NCBI GenBank assembly: GCA_015698045.1
Contig: BLAL01000162.1
Location: forward strand, 496,001 to 560,000
Source of the DNA: Rhizophagus clarus
Lineage: Eukaryota; Glomeromycota; Glomeromycetes; Glomerales; Glomeraceae
Direction: 5' to 3'
Length of the DNA: 64,000 nucleotides
The translations under genes and the position numbers were made by a program. This document shows, one piece after another, positions 36,363 to 48,490 of this stretch. Position 1 is the stretch's first letter, and the number at the start of each line of letters is the position of its first letter. The notes below the pieces were generated by a model. The model searched no databases. It was not told where the DNA came from and saw only the letters and a list, made by a program, of their open reading frames with translations.

Positions 36363-38146
36363 TCTAAAATTAATTTAAAATGAAACTGTCTCTACGGGAG
36401 GTAGTTGAATGGTTGTTGACATCGTTGACATACAGAACTACAGAGTACAGATCAGTGACTTCATTAAGTATCCGCAGTAAAATAGAATATCTGATCTTTT
36501 TTTTCCGCACCTCGCTTTTTTTTCACCTTTTTTTTTATGGTCGAGGTAATATAATATTCTATTTGTTTTATTTGACACCTAAAATTTATATGATGATACG
36601 AATCCAGTATAGTTTCAGGTGATTTTAATGAGCCAAGAGACAAATAAACATGCACTACCATCTGAACAATAATGAATAATTTGAATAAATAATATATAAT
36701 TTAATATTCTAATACAATTAATTTAAATACTTAGGCTTTCGAGCAAATTAAATTGTCTTTAAAGGTATTTATCCGAAATATTTTATTTTTCCGCATATTT
36801 TAATCCTATGATGATATTCATAATTGTACAGTTCTGCTTCTGAAATATCGTGAAGTAACAATTACCAAACTAATGTCTGATGTCGAAATTTACTCATAGT
36901 TATTTTCTTTGAAGTGTTGCCATTAACTAATGATACATTATTTATTCAGGAACACCGTATCAAATTCGCTTTTATATAGGTATATATTTAAAAAGAGTTT
37001 TTATGATTAATTCAAAATGATGTTTTAAATCAAAATCCGTGTTTCAGATGACTTTATCTATGATTACTTTCTTGAATCCTGATTGCAATAATTATCTTGA
37101 TTTTTCTTATTTTTAATTATTATTACTAATTCATTTTTATCGTTATCTTTTGCTAATAGGAAGTGAAAGAATAAAAATTTTCTCTATTTTAATTAATTCC
37201 ACGATTTTTATAATTCAATAACAATGTAAGTAGGCAATTTTCTTTTAAGTTTGTAATCTTGATATGATGAACTATAGTTACATCCATTCAATGATCGGGA
37301 TCACATTGTGTGCAACCAAAGTGACATTTATTTCTGTCGAAGGTTCTCTTTGACAAATTGATGAAGCTCAATGGTTAATCACGATGGGAGATTTGTTTAA
37401 TTCATTCTTATTTTTATGAATTTTCGATCTTTTTTGTATTCCTGCAAGATATGAAATAACTTCTGAAATATTTAATAATTATTATTTTTTTGTTTCTTAT
37501 TTCGAAAAATATTAATAAAGTCTATCGTTTTTAGGTATTAAATTTTAGTCTATTATTACACAGTTAGCTGAAACAATTTATTGATAAACTGAGAGAAATC
37601 AAAAATATCATTAAATAATGTTTACAAATAGGAAATCCTGTGGAAATTCGTGCGTACGTGTGTTTTAATAAAATTCGTTTAATTTTATACGATCTTGTAT
37701 ATTTTTATCTATTTTAATTTTAGCGTTTTTAAATTATCATCAATTTGAGTTATGAATTTAATTTCTGCATAATTTTATTTCGTCTACGTGTCTAAAGGTG
37801 GTTTATCAACATGTATATTTTTTTTTTTGTGTTCCCTCCGCTCTGCAAATCAATAACCAACGAGGTTAGTTCAGTCACAAGTTATCACCTGTTTCTTTCT
37901 ACAGAAAAGGACGGTTATGTTGCCATATCTGGAATTTTCTCAACTCATAAACGAAAGGCGCTATTACTTTTTTTATACCTTAGCTTAAATGACAAGTTAC
38001 TTTCACTTTTTACATTTCAATTTAGCATTTGCTACAAGCTTATAAAGGTTTACTTTTTTTATTGCTATTATTTTTTTACACATTTTTATTTTCACATTTC
38101 GAAATCTTGAACAATCCGTTTCAAATATTTATTATTTTATTCTAGA
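36363..38146. promoter_or_regulatory. Divergent promoter region, WBP2-like and Lunapark genes
   Basis: 1.8 kb between two start codons facing away from each other. It must hold both promoters. TTCTAG stands directly before the Lunapark ATG (38139-38145), so that gene may have a 5' UTR intron; possible donors include GTAAGTAG near 37228. ORFs at 36380, 36464 and 37811 are AT-rich and unconvincing. No specific regulator site could be identified. Confidence 0.4.
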
Positions 38147-39370
38147 ATGGGTGTAATACTTTCACGTTTTCGGTCGCAAAGTGATGATAATTATGAAAAA
38201 ATTCTTTCAGAGCTTGACGATGATATTGGTCGAGCTGAGGTTCGCTTACGTGAGATAAGAATTCGAGAGCGTAGCGCGTTGATAATTTGGATCGTATATT
38301 CTATGCTTGCATATGTTGCATATGTGGCAGGTTATTGGTACTTTGTTTATATGTCTATTGACGAAGAAGGATGGGACTTTATGAAGATTGCACCAGTTTT
38401 TACTGGCCCTTTTTTCATAGTAATTGGGTATAGATTTCTGGCCTTATGGTATAAACGAAAAGAAACAAATGAAATATCACAACTCGAACACCTAAGAGCA
38501 AAACAAAAATTAAAAGTAGAAGAGCTTAAAAAGAAAACCGGATACTATACAACTAAAACTTTACTGGATCGTTACGATTCATCTAAAGGGCAAATAAATC
38601 AACAAAATGTACCTGTACGTCCTGTACAGTCTATTGGTCCTAATCTTCGTCAACGAAATGTTCCCAATTCTCAAGTACCAGAAATTAACGGTATTAATGG
38701 AGATTCAAGAAGCAATGGTATAGAACTTAATGTTGGTAGTAATGCACCACGTCCTAATTCTTATGATTCAAGTAGCCCAAATCCAATTACACCCCTTCAG
38801 AGACGGTGGTATGACAAGTTAGTGGATGTGATCGTTGGTGATGATGAACAAAAGTATGCATTAATTTGCCAAAATTGTTTTACATGGAATGGATTAGCTT
38901 ATCCCGCAGATTTTGAAGATGTTCAATACTATTGTAAAAAATGCAATCATTTTAATCCATCTCGACGAAGTCAGCGTAATGAAACATCTTTAAGTGCACC
39001 ATCCAGTCTTTCAAATGGTAATGATAGTAACGATAGTAATAATAATCATCTTAACGTAATTAATGGTCACTTAAATAAGTCAAATGATCCATCTCAACTA
39101 GGTGACCCTTTAACTCCACGAAGAGGACGTTCAACCACGCCAAGACCCATGAGTCGTAATAATTCTTTGGATCCCGAAAAAGTAATTGATAATGATGATT
39201 ATGATGACGATGGCGTAGCTGTTAGTAAAGTTTTGGCCTCTAGATCTAGCAGCAGGAAGAGAAGGAGCAGCCGAAGCCAAAATAGGGTTGGAGATAGTCG
39301 TCGTGGAAGTAACGATGATGTTAAGCCATATTCAACCAGCGATGATGAAGGCATTTCTCGCGAAGAGTAA
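38147..39370 (+). CDS. LNP1: Lunapark-type ER three-way junction protein
   Basis: A single-exon 407-residue protein. It begins MGVILSRF, so Gly2 and Ser6 fit N-myristoylation as in animal Lunapark. Residues 12-42 are an amphipathic helix or coiled coil. Two hydrophobic segments (about 43-66 and 82-103) form the membrane hairpin. Residues 104-134 are a second coiled coil (SQLEHLRAKQKLKVEELKKK), followed by YYTTKTLLDRYD. The zinc ribbon is at 237-270: Cys241 and Cys244 (ICQNCF), Cys263 and Cys266 (YCKKCN), with NGLA between them, the signature of the family. Linker and tail are disordered, with a basic Ser/Arg run (RSSSRKRRSSRSQ) and an acidic patch. The family stabilises three-way junctions of tubular ER and works against Sey1/atlastin. 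All key cysteines are present. The yeast name LNP1 is given by homology. Confidence 0.92.
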   Translation: MGVILSRFRSQSDDNYEKILSELDDDIGRAEVRLREIRIRERSALIIWIVYSMLAYVAYVAGYWYFVYMSIDEEGWDFMKIAPVFTGPFFIVIGYRFLALWYKRKETNEISQLEHLRAKQKLKVEELKKKTGYYTTKTLLDRYDSSKGQINQQNVPVRPVQSIGPNLRQRNVPNSQVPEINGINGDSRSNGIELNVGSNAPRPNSYDSSSPNPITPLQRRWYDKLVDVIVGDDEQKYALICQNCFTWNGLAYPADFEDVQYYCKKCNHFNPSRRSQRNETSLSAPSSLSNGNDSNDSNNNHLNVINGHLNKSNDPSQLGDPLTPRRGRSTTPRPMSRNNSLDPEKVIDNDDYDDDGVAVSKVLASRSSSRKRRSSRSQNRVGDSRRGSNDDVKPYSTSDDEGISREE

Positions 39371-40555
39371 AATTTTTTTTGTTGATGATCGTTTACAAAA
39401 AAAAAATGGAAATATAAATTTTACAATTTAGAGATTTATATAGCATTTTAGCATGACAGATAAAAATATATTCGAATAGTTCTTTTTATATTTTGTGTTT
39501 TTTACAATTTCTAAATCAAAAGGATAACAGCTAATTGAATTTACATTCACAATATACTACATTTGCAAGAAAACAATAATAATAATGAAATACTAGTGAG
39601 AAGATTGCAAATAAGATCTCTATACTTTGATTTCATAATATAATTTAAGGTTTGTAAAAAAATCTTTCTTGTTCATTTAAAATTTTGGACTTTTTATAAA
39701 TAATTTTATAAATAATAATAAGAATCAAGAAAATTTTACAAAAAAGGATTTTTACATTTATCCCTTAAATGGTAAGCAATTGCGGGCAAATTTGTTCACA
39801 AATTACTAAAAATTCAGTTTTCATCTAATTTTATAAAAAAATAAAGATATTTTAATATAAATTTTTTTTCATAATAGTTTATTCAGCAATTATTATCACT
39901 TATTGGAAAATTGAAAATTACCAATTGATTAAAAATTGTATTTTAAAAATCATAAATTTTTATATTTTATTTAATGATTTTATTGATAGTTAGTTATATT
40001 TAAGTTTTATAGAATTTGTAGAATTTTTTATGAGAAAAAATTTTAAAAATTTTTAATATTATTTTTAATAAAAATAGGATCTTGATTTTATATAGAATTT
40101 TAATAAAATTTTATTAGAATACAATTTTACATTTACTTAATAGATTAATGATATAATAATTTAATTAAAAATGCAAATTAACCTTTTTTTTAAAATTTAA
40201 GAAATATATATATATATTTTTAATTCAAAAAATATATCTTTTTTTTTATTAATTAAGTAAATATATATAATAAATAATTATAAGATATACTGTATTTAAA
40301 TAAATCCAAATGTATTTATACAACAAAAAAAAATAATTTAAAGAAAAAATGTAAACTAAAAATTCTTTAAATTTGTATTTTATATATAATAAAAAAAAAA
40401 TAAATAAATTAGTATAAAATAATAGATTATAACTAATTTTAATCTGGGATGATTTCACTTAAGTAATATTATCTAATTGATTTTTATAATTTAATTATTT
40501 TGATATAGGTGATTTAACCTAGCAAGTGATATCACTTGATTAATTTTTTAATTTA
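39371..40555. other. 3' flank of the Lunapark gene, then AT-rich DNA
   Basis: The first 200-300 bp are presumably 3' UTR. The rest is extremely AT-rich, with no ORF or repeat of note. Confidence 0.4.
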
Positions 40556-41595
40556 TTTATTTTTTTTTTCTGGATTTTCCAGTTTTGAGGTATGTTATTT
40601 TTTGTTGTACTTTTTATTTTCATTTTTCTTTTCATTTATTTTTCCTTTCATTTTAGGTCTTTAATCTCTTTCAGGTTTATATTAAATGATGACATAATAT
40701 TTTTTTTTTTTCTTCTTTTGTTTTTTTTAGATTTTAGTTTTGCGAACCAAATATAGCATTTTTTTTTAACTTTTTTCAATTTTGTTTTTATATTTCATTT
40801 TTATTAATTATTTTTTCTTCTTTTTATGGTTTATCTTTCATTAATTTATTCCTCTTTTCTTTTTGTTTTCATTCACTTTCTTCTTTTTCATTATTGCTTC
40901 TTTTTTCTTTTATTCTTATGATTATTTCATTCTTATCACCATTTGTTCTTATTCTTATCGTTGTTTCATTCTTATCAATTATCATTTCATTTTCATCATC
41001 AATTATTATTTTATCATTAATTATCATTTCATCCTCATCATTGATTTCATTTCATCCCCATCATTTTGCCTCCTTTTTTTTAGATCTTAGTTTTGCGAAC
41101 AAAATATAGCATTTTTTCTATCTTTTTTTCAATTTTATTTTCATATTTCATTTTTACTAACTATTTTTTCTTCTTTTTATGGTTTATCTTTTATTAATTT
41201 ATTCCTCTTTTATTTTTATTTTTATTCACTTTTTTCTTTTTCATTATTGCTCCTTTTTCCTTTTATTCTCTTGATCGTTTCATTCTTATCATCATTTTGT
41301 TCTAATCATTATTTCATTTTCATCAATCATTGTTTCATCTTCATCATCAATTATTATTTTGTCCTTATCATTAATTATTGTTTTATTTATCCTTATTATT
41401 GATTATTGTTTCATCTGTTTTCATCACCAATTATCATTTTGTCTTTACCATCAATTATCATTTAGTTCTTATCATCAATTATCATTTTATTTTTATTATT
41501 TTGTTCTTATCATTCTTTTGTTTTTATCATCATTTTATTCTTATTATCTTTTCATATCATCTTTTTATTTTTCATTTCCATCAGGAAATTTTATA
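40556..41595 (+). repeat. Pyrimidine-rich array with exon-like cassettes
   Basis: About 1 kb of T/C-rich plus-strand sequence with loose ATCATTATTTCATT repeats. A block of about 350 bp starting at GATTTTAGTTTTGCGAACCA (40731) recurs at 41083. Both copies begin after a long T-tract and AG, and a small TTTCCAG-TTTTGAG-GTATGTT motif lies at 40575-40595. It is the same architecture as the purine tract plus cassettes elsewhere, seen from the other strand. The plus-strand Phe/Ser-rich ORFs are composition artefacts. Confidence 0.55.
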
Positions 41596-41599
41596 ATGT

Positions 41600-42000
41600 A
41601 AAAAATTTTGCAAGTTTACGATTTTATAAGTTTACAAATATTTATAGCATAATATAAAAAATTTTAAAATTTACAATTTTGTTAGATTTACATGATATTA
41701 TGGTCAAAATATTACATAAGTTTTCAATATCGTAAGACTTATATGATATTACGGTTAAAATATTTTAAGAATTTACAGTTTTGTAAACTTATGTGATATT
41801 ATGATCAAAATATTTTGAGAATTTACAGTCTCATAAACTTACGCGATATTATGGTTAAAATATTTCAAGAATTTACAGTCTCATAAACTTACGTGATATT
41901 ACAATCAAAATATTTTGAGCATTTACAATCTTGTAAACTTACGTGATATTACAGTTAAAATATTTTAAGAATTTACCATCTTGTAAACTTACATAATTTT
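41600..42000. repeat. Tandem repeat, unit about 58-60 bp
   Basis: Six to seven units containing TTTACAGTCTCATAAACTTA, CGTGATATTATGGTCAAAAT and ATTTTAAGAA. Non-coding. Confidence 0.85.
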
Positions 42001-42251
42001 ACGCATATGCGCTAATCTATACCCTAACCCTAATTTTTTGGGATAACTCCAAATTTTGCGGACCAATTATAACTATTGTAATACAGTGGTAGTTTTTTGC
42101 TAGACTTATACCTTTGGTGAGTGGTATTATTATAAAAAAGAAGTGGCGCACATGTTGAGTATTATATTAGGATTTAGGATGTAATCCTTCATTTTTCGTG
42201 TAAAAAATAAAATGTTTCTTATGAAAAAAAAAAACTTATTATTTTATCAAA
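42001..42251. other. Spacer before small gene copy B
   Basis: Contains CCCTAACCCTAA once (42015-42028), too short to be a telomere tract. No gene. Confidence 0.4.
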
Positions 42252-42750
42252 ATGGTTCATAAAAGAAGTGAAAATAAATTACAGAAGCAAAAAGATAAAT
42301 CCTTTTCAAAAAGAAAAAAGGTGAGTGAATACTCGAACTGCCTAGAGTGATCACTTGGTCTGCCTGTAGTTTTTCAGATTTTTTTTAGATAGATAATTTT
42401 TTATAATTTTTCTTTCTTATATATTGTTTTTATTTTTATTTATTTTGGAGGGTTTTTTTATAAAGGCTTTGTTATGAATTATTGTATTTGGTTGTATATT
42501 TAGTTTCTAATTCAAAAAATTGGTTTAGATTGATAAAATAGTTGAAAATAAAAATAAAGGTATAAATTTCAATAAATTATTTAATTTTATTCTTAATTTA
42601 CTATTACTAACATTTATCTTAAAAATTTCACGTCTAAAACGACAAAAATCATTTGCTGTTAATTTATATCAACAAAAATTAAAACAAATAATAGACATAG
42701 GAAAAAAATTAAATAATGAAATTAATAGATGGCAAAAATATAGAAAATAA
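42252..42750 (+). pseudogene. Small basic-protein gene, copy B (acceptor lost)
   Basis: Exon 1 (42252-42320) reads MVHKRSENKLQKQKDKSFSK and RKK, then donor GTGAGTGA. A middle piece, IDKIVENKNK, may lie after GGTTTAG near 42528. The final exon encodes LKRQKSFAVNLYQQKLKQII, then a Lys-rich stretch ending RWQKYRK and TAA at 42748-42750. It is a paralogue of 29489-29998, including the first 60 bp of the intron. Where copy A has the acceptor TTTATTTAG, this copy has TTTATCTTA, so the normal splice site is gone. Both copies therefore look defective, each in a different way. The family is not recognised. Confidence 0.45.
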
Positions 42751-43121
42751 ATAAATTTAAATTTTTTTTAACCAATTTTTGTTTGATTTTATTTGAGCGA
42801 ATAAATAAAGCATCATATTTTAATATCTTTACTTTTTTATTACTAATTTGGTACTTGTTTCGCAACTATTTTTTTTTTGAAAATAGCTCCTAGGATGCGC
42901 GACGTGAACATCAGTACCAATTCACATTCCAAAAAAATGGTTAATGTCCCATGCCTCAGGATGAACATTATCAATTATCACGAAATTTGAAAATTAAGTT
43001 TGATAAAATATATTATATACAATATAATTTTTATTATAATAAAATTATTTTATATGTGCGAAATCTTGCAACAAAAAAAGAAAAATAAGATAAAAATAAT
43101 AATTAATAAAAAAAAATAAAT
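42751..43121. other. Spacer
   Basis: No gene. A GC-richer patch at 42890-42960 (around GGATGCGCGACGTGAACATC) is unexplained. Confidence 0.35.
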
Positions 43122-43785
43122 TTAACGATTATTTCTTGAACGAGAGCGATATCATCTATGATAATCTCTCGAATGAGAATGAGAACAAGAATGTAATCGT
43201 CACCTACAATGATCTCGTAAATGAGATCGAGATTAAGAATGTGATCATCTACGATGATTCCTTGAAATAGAACAGGAACTATCTCATCTATGATGATGAG
43301 ATCAAGATCTACCTCTCTGTCTACTATGCCTATTTCTTCTATATCTTCTATAAGCGTACCTAAAATGATCTAAAAATAAATAAATAACTAGTTTTATAAA
43401 AATTTAATTAAATATAAATATAATCACCACTTTGAAACCAAAATTCATCACTTAATTCATCATAAAATTTACGATCATGCTAATTTGGACTTCTTAATTC
43501 GTATCCATCTGCATCTGGATCTCTGCTTAGCAGCCTTTTTAAATTTTCATAGCCACGTTTTAGAAAGTACCATTTCACTTGGCACTGTCTAGCCGATATT
43601 TCATATTGATGGTGATGACAGATATAATTAGCAATTCGAGTCCAAAGATCTGAATGATGAGTATTATCTTCGAACAGCTGATGGTATCTTCGCCTTTGTT
43701 TGATCAATATTAACGCAATATCATCAGGCCACTCTGCAACTGGTTTATGCAGATTTAGTATTTGGATTACTTGATTATTTGCCAT
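43122..43785 (-). pseudogene. Myb/SANT-like gene with RS-rich tail, copy 2
   Basis: Exon 1 (43785 down to about 43431) starts MANNQVIQILNLHKPVAEWP and holds the Myb/SANT-like domain: DLWTRIANYICHHHQYEISA, RQCQVKWYFLKRGYENLKRL, then KFYDELSDEFWF. A TAG interrupts it after LRSPN, where Gln would fit. The intron (43370-43430) and exon 2 (43369-43122) keep phase. Exon 2 encodes NHFRYAYRRYRRNRHSRQRG followed by an Arg/Ser/His-rich tail. The tail keeps one frame for 82 codons but contains several TGA and one internal TAA, mostly where Arg is expected between Ser and His. It is a paralogue of 18200-22706 and shows what that gene looked like before insertion. Copies of such domains travel with several DNA transposon groups; its own function is unknown. 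Confidence 0.65.
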
Positions 43786-44235
43786 TTTTTTTTTTTTTTT
43801 AATAAAAATGTTGTTAGAATGGTAAGAAAGTTTTAGAATGGGTATTTAAATATATTTCACAAATATAACTATATTATCAATTAATGTCTTTTATTCCTTA
43901 TAATCAGTGATGTATGTAAATTGGATACGCGCAACATATATACTCTTAATTCTTTGCAAATTTTAGCATTTTTCTTAATAGTGCTATTCTTGTCATATAA
44001 AACGTGTATGAAATTGATGGGCTGCATTAATGATTTTTATGGATAATGTGCGCTTTGTATGTATAACAATTTTAATAATTTTTTGAATTACTGAATGTAA
44101 TATAATATTTAATTCTATACAATTGTGATTTTTGGAAAAAAATTTCAATGGCAATACAATTTGTGTTACAATTTTGCATAATTAAATATTAATCTGCTTT
44201 TAATTCGCTTTTAATTCACTTTTAAATCGCTTTTA
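43786..44235. other. Upstream spacer
   Basis: AT-rich, ending in three copies of GCTTTTAATTC-like sequence (44198-44233), which resume after the following element. No gene. Confidence 0.4.
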
Positions 44236-44813
44236 CCATATAGCGCTGCATACAGTACCCCCCTCAAATAGTACCCCCTAAATAGTACCCGTGTATTATT
44301 CAAGTTTACATTCGGGTATTTCTAAATAGTGCCTGGTACTAATCAAATACTGGTATATAATTAGTGATTAAAGCTTAAATAAAAATTCTTCATACTAACT
44401 AAGAAAAGGAAACTGTTACAAGTCTGAAGCGCAGTTATCATCACACATCATCACGTGTCAGATAGACATTTGTGAATACAAGGACCCATTTTATATGCGT
44501 GAAAAACGTGATTGAATTTTATGATTTATTCTGATCTGAATTGCGATCATCATTACAATAATTTCCAAATTTATAAAATTTTTACATTTTACATCTGAAG
44601 TTTTTTATTTTATTTTAAATTTTGCGGTTAAAAACTGTTAGAGTTCTTTTGATTACTTAACTGTTAATAATATTATCACATGATTAGTACCTCCTTTACA
44701 ATGTACCCCCTTTTTATAGTACCCTCCTCCTTACATAATACCCTCCAGGTACTATTTAATCTAGGCTTGCATTTTTGAATAGTACCCCAGGTACTATATG
44801 CAGTGCTATACGG
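44236..44813. mobile_element. MITE with AGTACCC repeats and TA target
   Basis: The ends are CC(A/G)TATAGC(G/A)CTGCATA inverted repeats of about 23 bp, flanked on both sides by TA. Next to each end are runs of GTACCCCC-like motifs (44254-44345 and 44690-44800). The host repeat GCTTTTAAT is split by the insertion. No coding sequence. A 578-bp length and TA target fit a mariner-type MITE. Confidence 0.7.
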
Positions 44814-44937
44814 TAATTTGCTTTTAATCATGAGTTAATTGGTAGATCTTTTTAATTTAATTTAGAATTGTATATCTGCCATACAAACTTATTTTTTTAA
44901 CGCGTAAAAAGATTTTGTTAGTTGTTATGTTACTTCA

Positions 44938-47100
44938 ATGTCGAACTCTAAGCAGCAAAGACCTTGTGAACATGAAAATTACTCTATTTTGCCTGAAATA
45001 ATATATTACGGTGACTGAAAATTTACTTATGTTGTCGTTCAAGAAGGTATCTACCCGTCAGCCACACAATTAAGATATATCGAAGCACCTAATTATTTTT
45101 CTGTGCCTGATTACTATATTATTAAAACTACTTGGGGTCGATCTAGTAACAGTCGAACTATTCAATACTCTATATATTATATAGAAGGAGAGCTGCATTA
45201 TTTAATTTGTTTTGGAGATAATTTACAATATCAAGTTGTATCAGTTCAATCACCGTTTGATGCTTCAGTTGAACTACATAAAGTAAGTTATTATATATTT
45301 GTTATCTTATAACAAAATCATAAATGAAGATACTTTAACATACATATCATTTTTGTCAGATTATAACTCCAAATAAAAAAACTGCTGTTTCTGGAATTCA
45401 TCTCTTTGAGCTTCAATTGAAATGTATTGATAGAAATCGCAAAAGTAGACCACGTGAATGTAAACCTAACGAAGAATCAAGTATAACTACACAAATTAAA
45501 CGTGTCAAAGGTCTTGCAAAAAAAGAACAAATACATTTTGAGGATTCAATTAAAGACTTTTACAATTTCAAAGATCGTGTAGTTTTAAAGGTTTTGAATT
45601 TTACTATTGAAAATAAAGAATATCATATATCATTTGGAAAAGATGATGATGTTAAAAAAAACAAAAATTACATTCAATGACATATGTATAAGATGTAAAA
45701 AATATACCTCGTGATGCATATTGTCATATTCTGCAATTATACAAGAAGATCCGTCAGAAGAACCTGATATAATAGATCCAACAATTATTGAACAAGTTGT
45801 TAATGCAACTGGAAAGGAAGCTTATTAAAGTATTAAAAAAATTCTTGAATATATTGTACTATTATATGTTAATGAAGAAAAATTAGATCCTGAAATACCA
45901 GTTATTCATCTTCGAATATCTGGTGATGGGAGAAATGTTGGGTGGAAGGTGAAGCATGTTATGATTACTGTGGCATTATTAGATGATTCAATAAACTTTT
46001 TTAAGTCCAATTATCACTATACAATTATTTTATTCCCAGAGACTGAGAATTATTCAACTTTAAAAATGGTAACAACTGCTCTTATTCAAGAATTACAAGA
46101 ATTCAGTTGAGTAATACAGGAATGGTTATCAACGATATTTTTTGGAAATTTGAGCTTTTTTTTAGCTCTGACTGGAAATTTCTTTCTATCTGTTTGGATT
46201 TTAATGCTGCAAATTCCAACCATTTTTGTTCGTGGTATGAAATAACTAAAAACTAACGTGAAAATAGAAAAAGTGACTGGGTGATTAGTAAATCAATGAG
46301 TATTTTAAGTGAAAATCCAACAGCATATCCAGGTCATAAATTACTTTCACTTTTTAACATGATCTCATTTAAAAATTATATTCCAGACAAACTTCATATC
46401 ATGTTATGTATTACTGATCGCGTATGAGAATTGGTTTTACAAGAAATTAAAAATGAATGATTATTTAATAATATAACTTGAAACATTATAATCAAGGAGA
46501 TGGAAAATCTAAAAATACGGTTTGAATTTTGGAAAATTCATGGTACTGATAATTGAAATTATACCTCTTTAATGGGTGATGATAAGCTTTGTGTCCTTCA
46601 AAATTTCAATTTAACAAAACTTTTTGATCCAGAACGTGCTGCATTAATTAAAAGTTTATGGAATAGATTTGCTAAGTTATATGATCTATTAAGAGAAAAA
46701 AAAACAGATTTACAATACTTTCATTTAAAAGCAAAAGCATGGTACAAATTATTTTTAAAAAAAACTGTAGTAGATCCTAAAACTAATACTATCTTAGAAC
46801 AAGGACTTTACCGTTCTTCAGATGTAACCCCTTACATTCATGTTTTAGTGTCACATATTTGGAAATTTATGCTTATCCATAAAAGGTGGGATTAAATTCC
46901 TTTTCGTGCAGCGCTGTTGAAAAAAAAATCATGATCATGTTTGTTATTTTTTTAAGAAAACTCTTAAGAATGGTGGAAAATTTCAAAATAAAACATCAGC
47001 TATTCGTGAAATTTTAAAGCATGAAAATCAACATTTTTCTTATACTCAAAATAACATCTCTCTTTCATACCCAAAACCTTAACATATTCATGTTTTATAA
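44938..47100 (+). pseudogene. Decayed transposase-like gene of unassigned family
   Basis: Exon 1 is 44938-45282 (ends LHK before GTAAGT); intron 45283-45359; exon 2 from 45360. The first part reads YIIKTTWGRSSNSRTIQYSI, EGELHYLICFGDNLQYQVVS and VLNFTIENKEYHISFGKDDD. Later come HLRISGDGRNVGWKVKHVMI, FSSDWKFLSICLDFNAANSN, NYIPDKLHIMLCITDRV, SLMGDDKLCVLQNFNLTKLF and VTPYIHVLVSHIWKF. The order GDG, then CxxW, then PDxLHIML..TD resembles a DDE-type nuclease fold, with acidic residues at likely catalytic places; that reading is inference. There are at least three frameshifts and many stops, often TGA at Trp or Arg positions (for example 45016-45018). I recall a multicopy family like this in arbuscular mycorrhizal fungi but cannot name it. 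Confidence 0.6.
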
Positions 47101-47138
47101 TTTTTTCTAATAGAATATATTTCTATTACAATAAAACT

Positions 47139-47795
47139 TTAAATTTGTTTCACCCAAAAATGTATATATATAAATCCTGCTTCACAATAATTCTCTTTTG
47201 CATCTTTTTCACCTTTAATTTTCCATTCAATTACAACTTCTCCAGGATTATACTTGGATTTACGCCTTTTAGTAGTAATACTTTCAGTAGCATGATAAGT
47301 TGCAATAGCAAGTAGATTGTTTTTTAAATATTGAGGCAGATCATTAAATAAGACAACATAAGTTTGTTGTTCTTCATCATAAAATTTTCGACCCCATAAG
47401 TGATTGTTCAAAATTTCACCTAATATTTGATATCCAGTAGATCCTCAGAAAATGCATTTGTAAACATTTCTATTATTATGATAATGAATATGACCTTTGA
47501 AAACATCAAAAAACTGATGTTCAGTACAAGCAAGAGATACTAACTGGCGACCCCCTCTTTTAAATCCATTTGGTAGCTTATGGTGAATTAAGTAAACAAG
47601 AATATTTTTAAATTTTTTATTATTTAACTCTGATAAATTATCTAAATTATTATGTGGAATATTATATTTTTTTACAATTGCTAAATGCCATATAAGTTCT
47701 TTTTGTTACTTAAATTATTTTTGACAAGTAGAACAAAAAAATTCCGTTATAAAAACAGTAACTTGTGTTTTAAGTAAAATATTATTGCTTGACAT
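47139..47795 (-). pseudogene. C2H2-type zinc-finger protein, three nonsense codons
   Basis: One frame of 219 codons runs from ATG at 47795 to a stop at 47139 with no frameshift, broken by two TAA and one TGA. It starts MSSNNILLKTQVTVFITEFF, then CSTCQK and HLAIVKKYNIPH form a zinc-finger-like C2H2 arrangement. Next come KFKNILVYLIHHKLPNGFKR, LACTEHQFFDVFKGHIHYHN and, after the TGA, GSTGYQILGEILNNHLWGRK. It ends with YNPGEVVIEWKIKGEKDAKE. The TGA (IF-TGA-GSTGYQ) fits CGA to TGA. It lies tail to tail with the 44938 pseudogene, 38 bp away, and could be a second gene of the same element. Function unknown. Confidence 0.55.
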
Positions 47796-48490
47796 ATTAA
47801 AACCAAATCTGAAAAAAATAAAAAATACTTTCAATATAGTTTAAATAAATAAATATAATAAATATAATAAATATAAAAAATATTTATTACATTATAATTA
47901 ATAACAATTAATAATTAAAATTTCAACTCACAAGTTGCTGATTGTCTTCTTTTACTTTTCAGACTCATCAGTTTCTGGGTATGCTTATCAGTTTGACGCG
48001 TATTTTTAATAATGTTTTATTTTTTTTAGGGTGTGTTTACTGAATTGATCACGAAAAGTTTTTTTTTACTAATTAAAATTATGTAATATTGATCAAAATC
48101 ATAATACAAAATTTGGCCCAATTTTAACAATTAGCCGATATGGGTATTAAGTATCATTAGTAAACCATCCTTAAATTTCGCATTAATTCAATGGTATAAT
48201 TTTTAATAAAAAAAATCAGAATAAATACCTCAGTATACAAAAAAAACTAAGCAATTATAAGAAACAAATAATTTTTATACCTATGTAGAAATAATATATA
48301 TGAATGTAAAATTTCTTAATTTTTTTTTAAGTGATAAAGTTTAGAAGTATGAAAAATATTTACAGATTTTAATTATCACATTACACAGATTATTAAAAAT
48401 TAGTATTATGTGATTAAAAAATATATTTATTTATAAAATATTCATTCATTTAATTAAAACGGAGTACTATATGAATGACACCATATATAG
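47796..48490. other. AT-rich spacer
   Basis: No gene or tandem repeat supported. Confidence 0.4.

Noticed and set aside
36380..36661. ORFs of 80 (+) and 65 (-) codons between the WBP2-like and Lunapark genes
   Set aside because: They overlap on opposite strands in AT-rich promoter sequence, with Phe/Ile-rich translations and no splice or start context of note.
42010..42032. Interstitial telomere repeat (CCCTAACCCTAA)
   Set aside because: Only about two units are present, which is expected by chance or from an ordinary repeat. There is no subtelomere-like structure around it.
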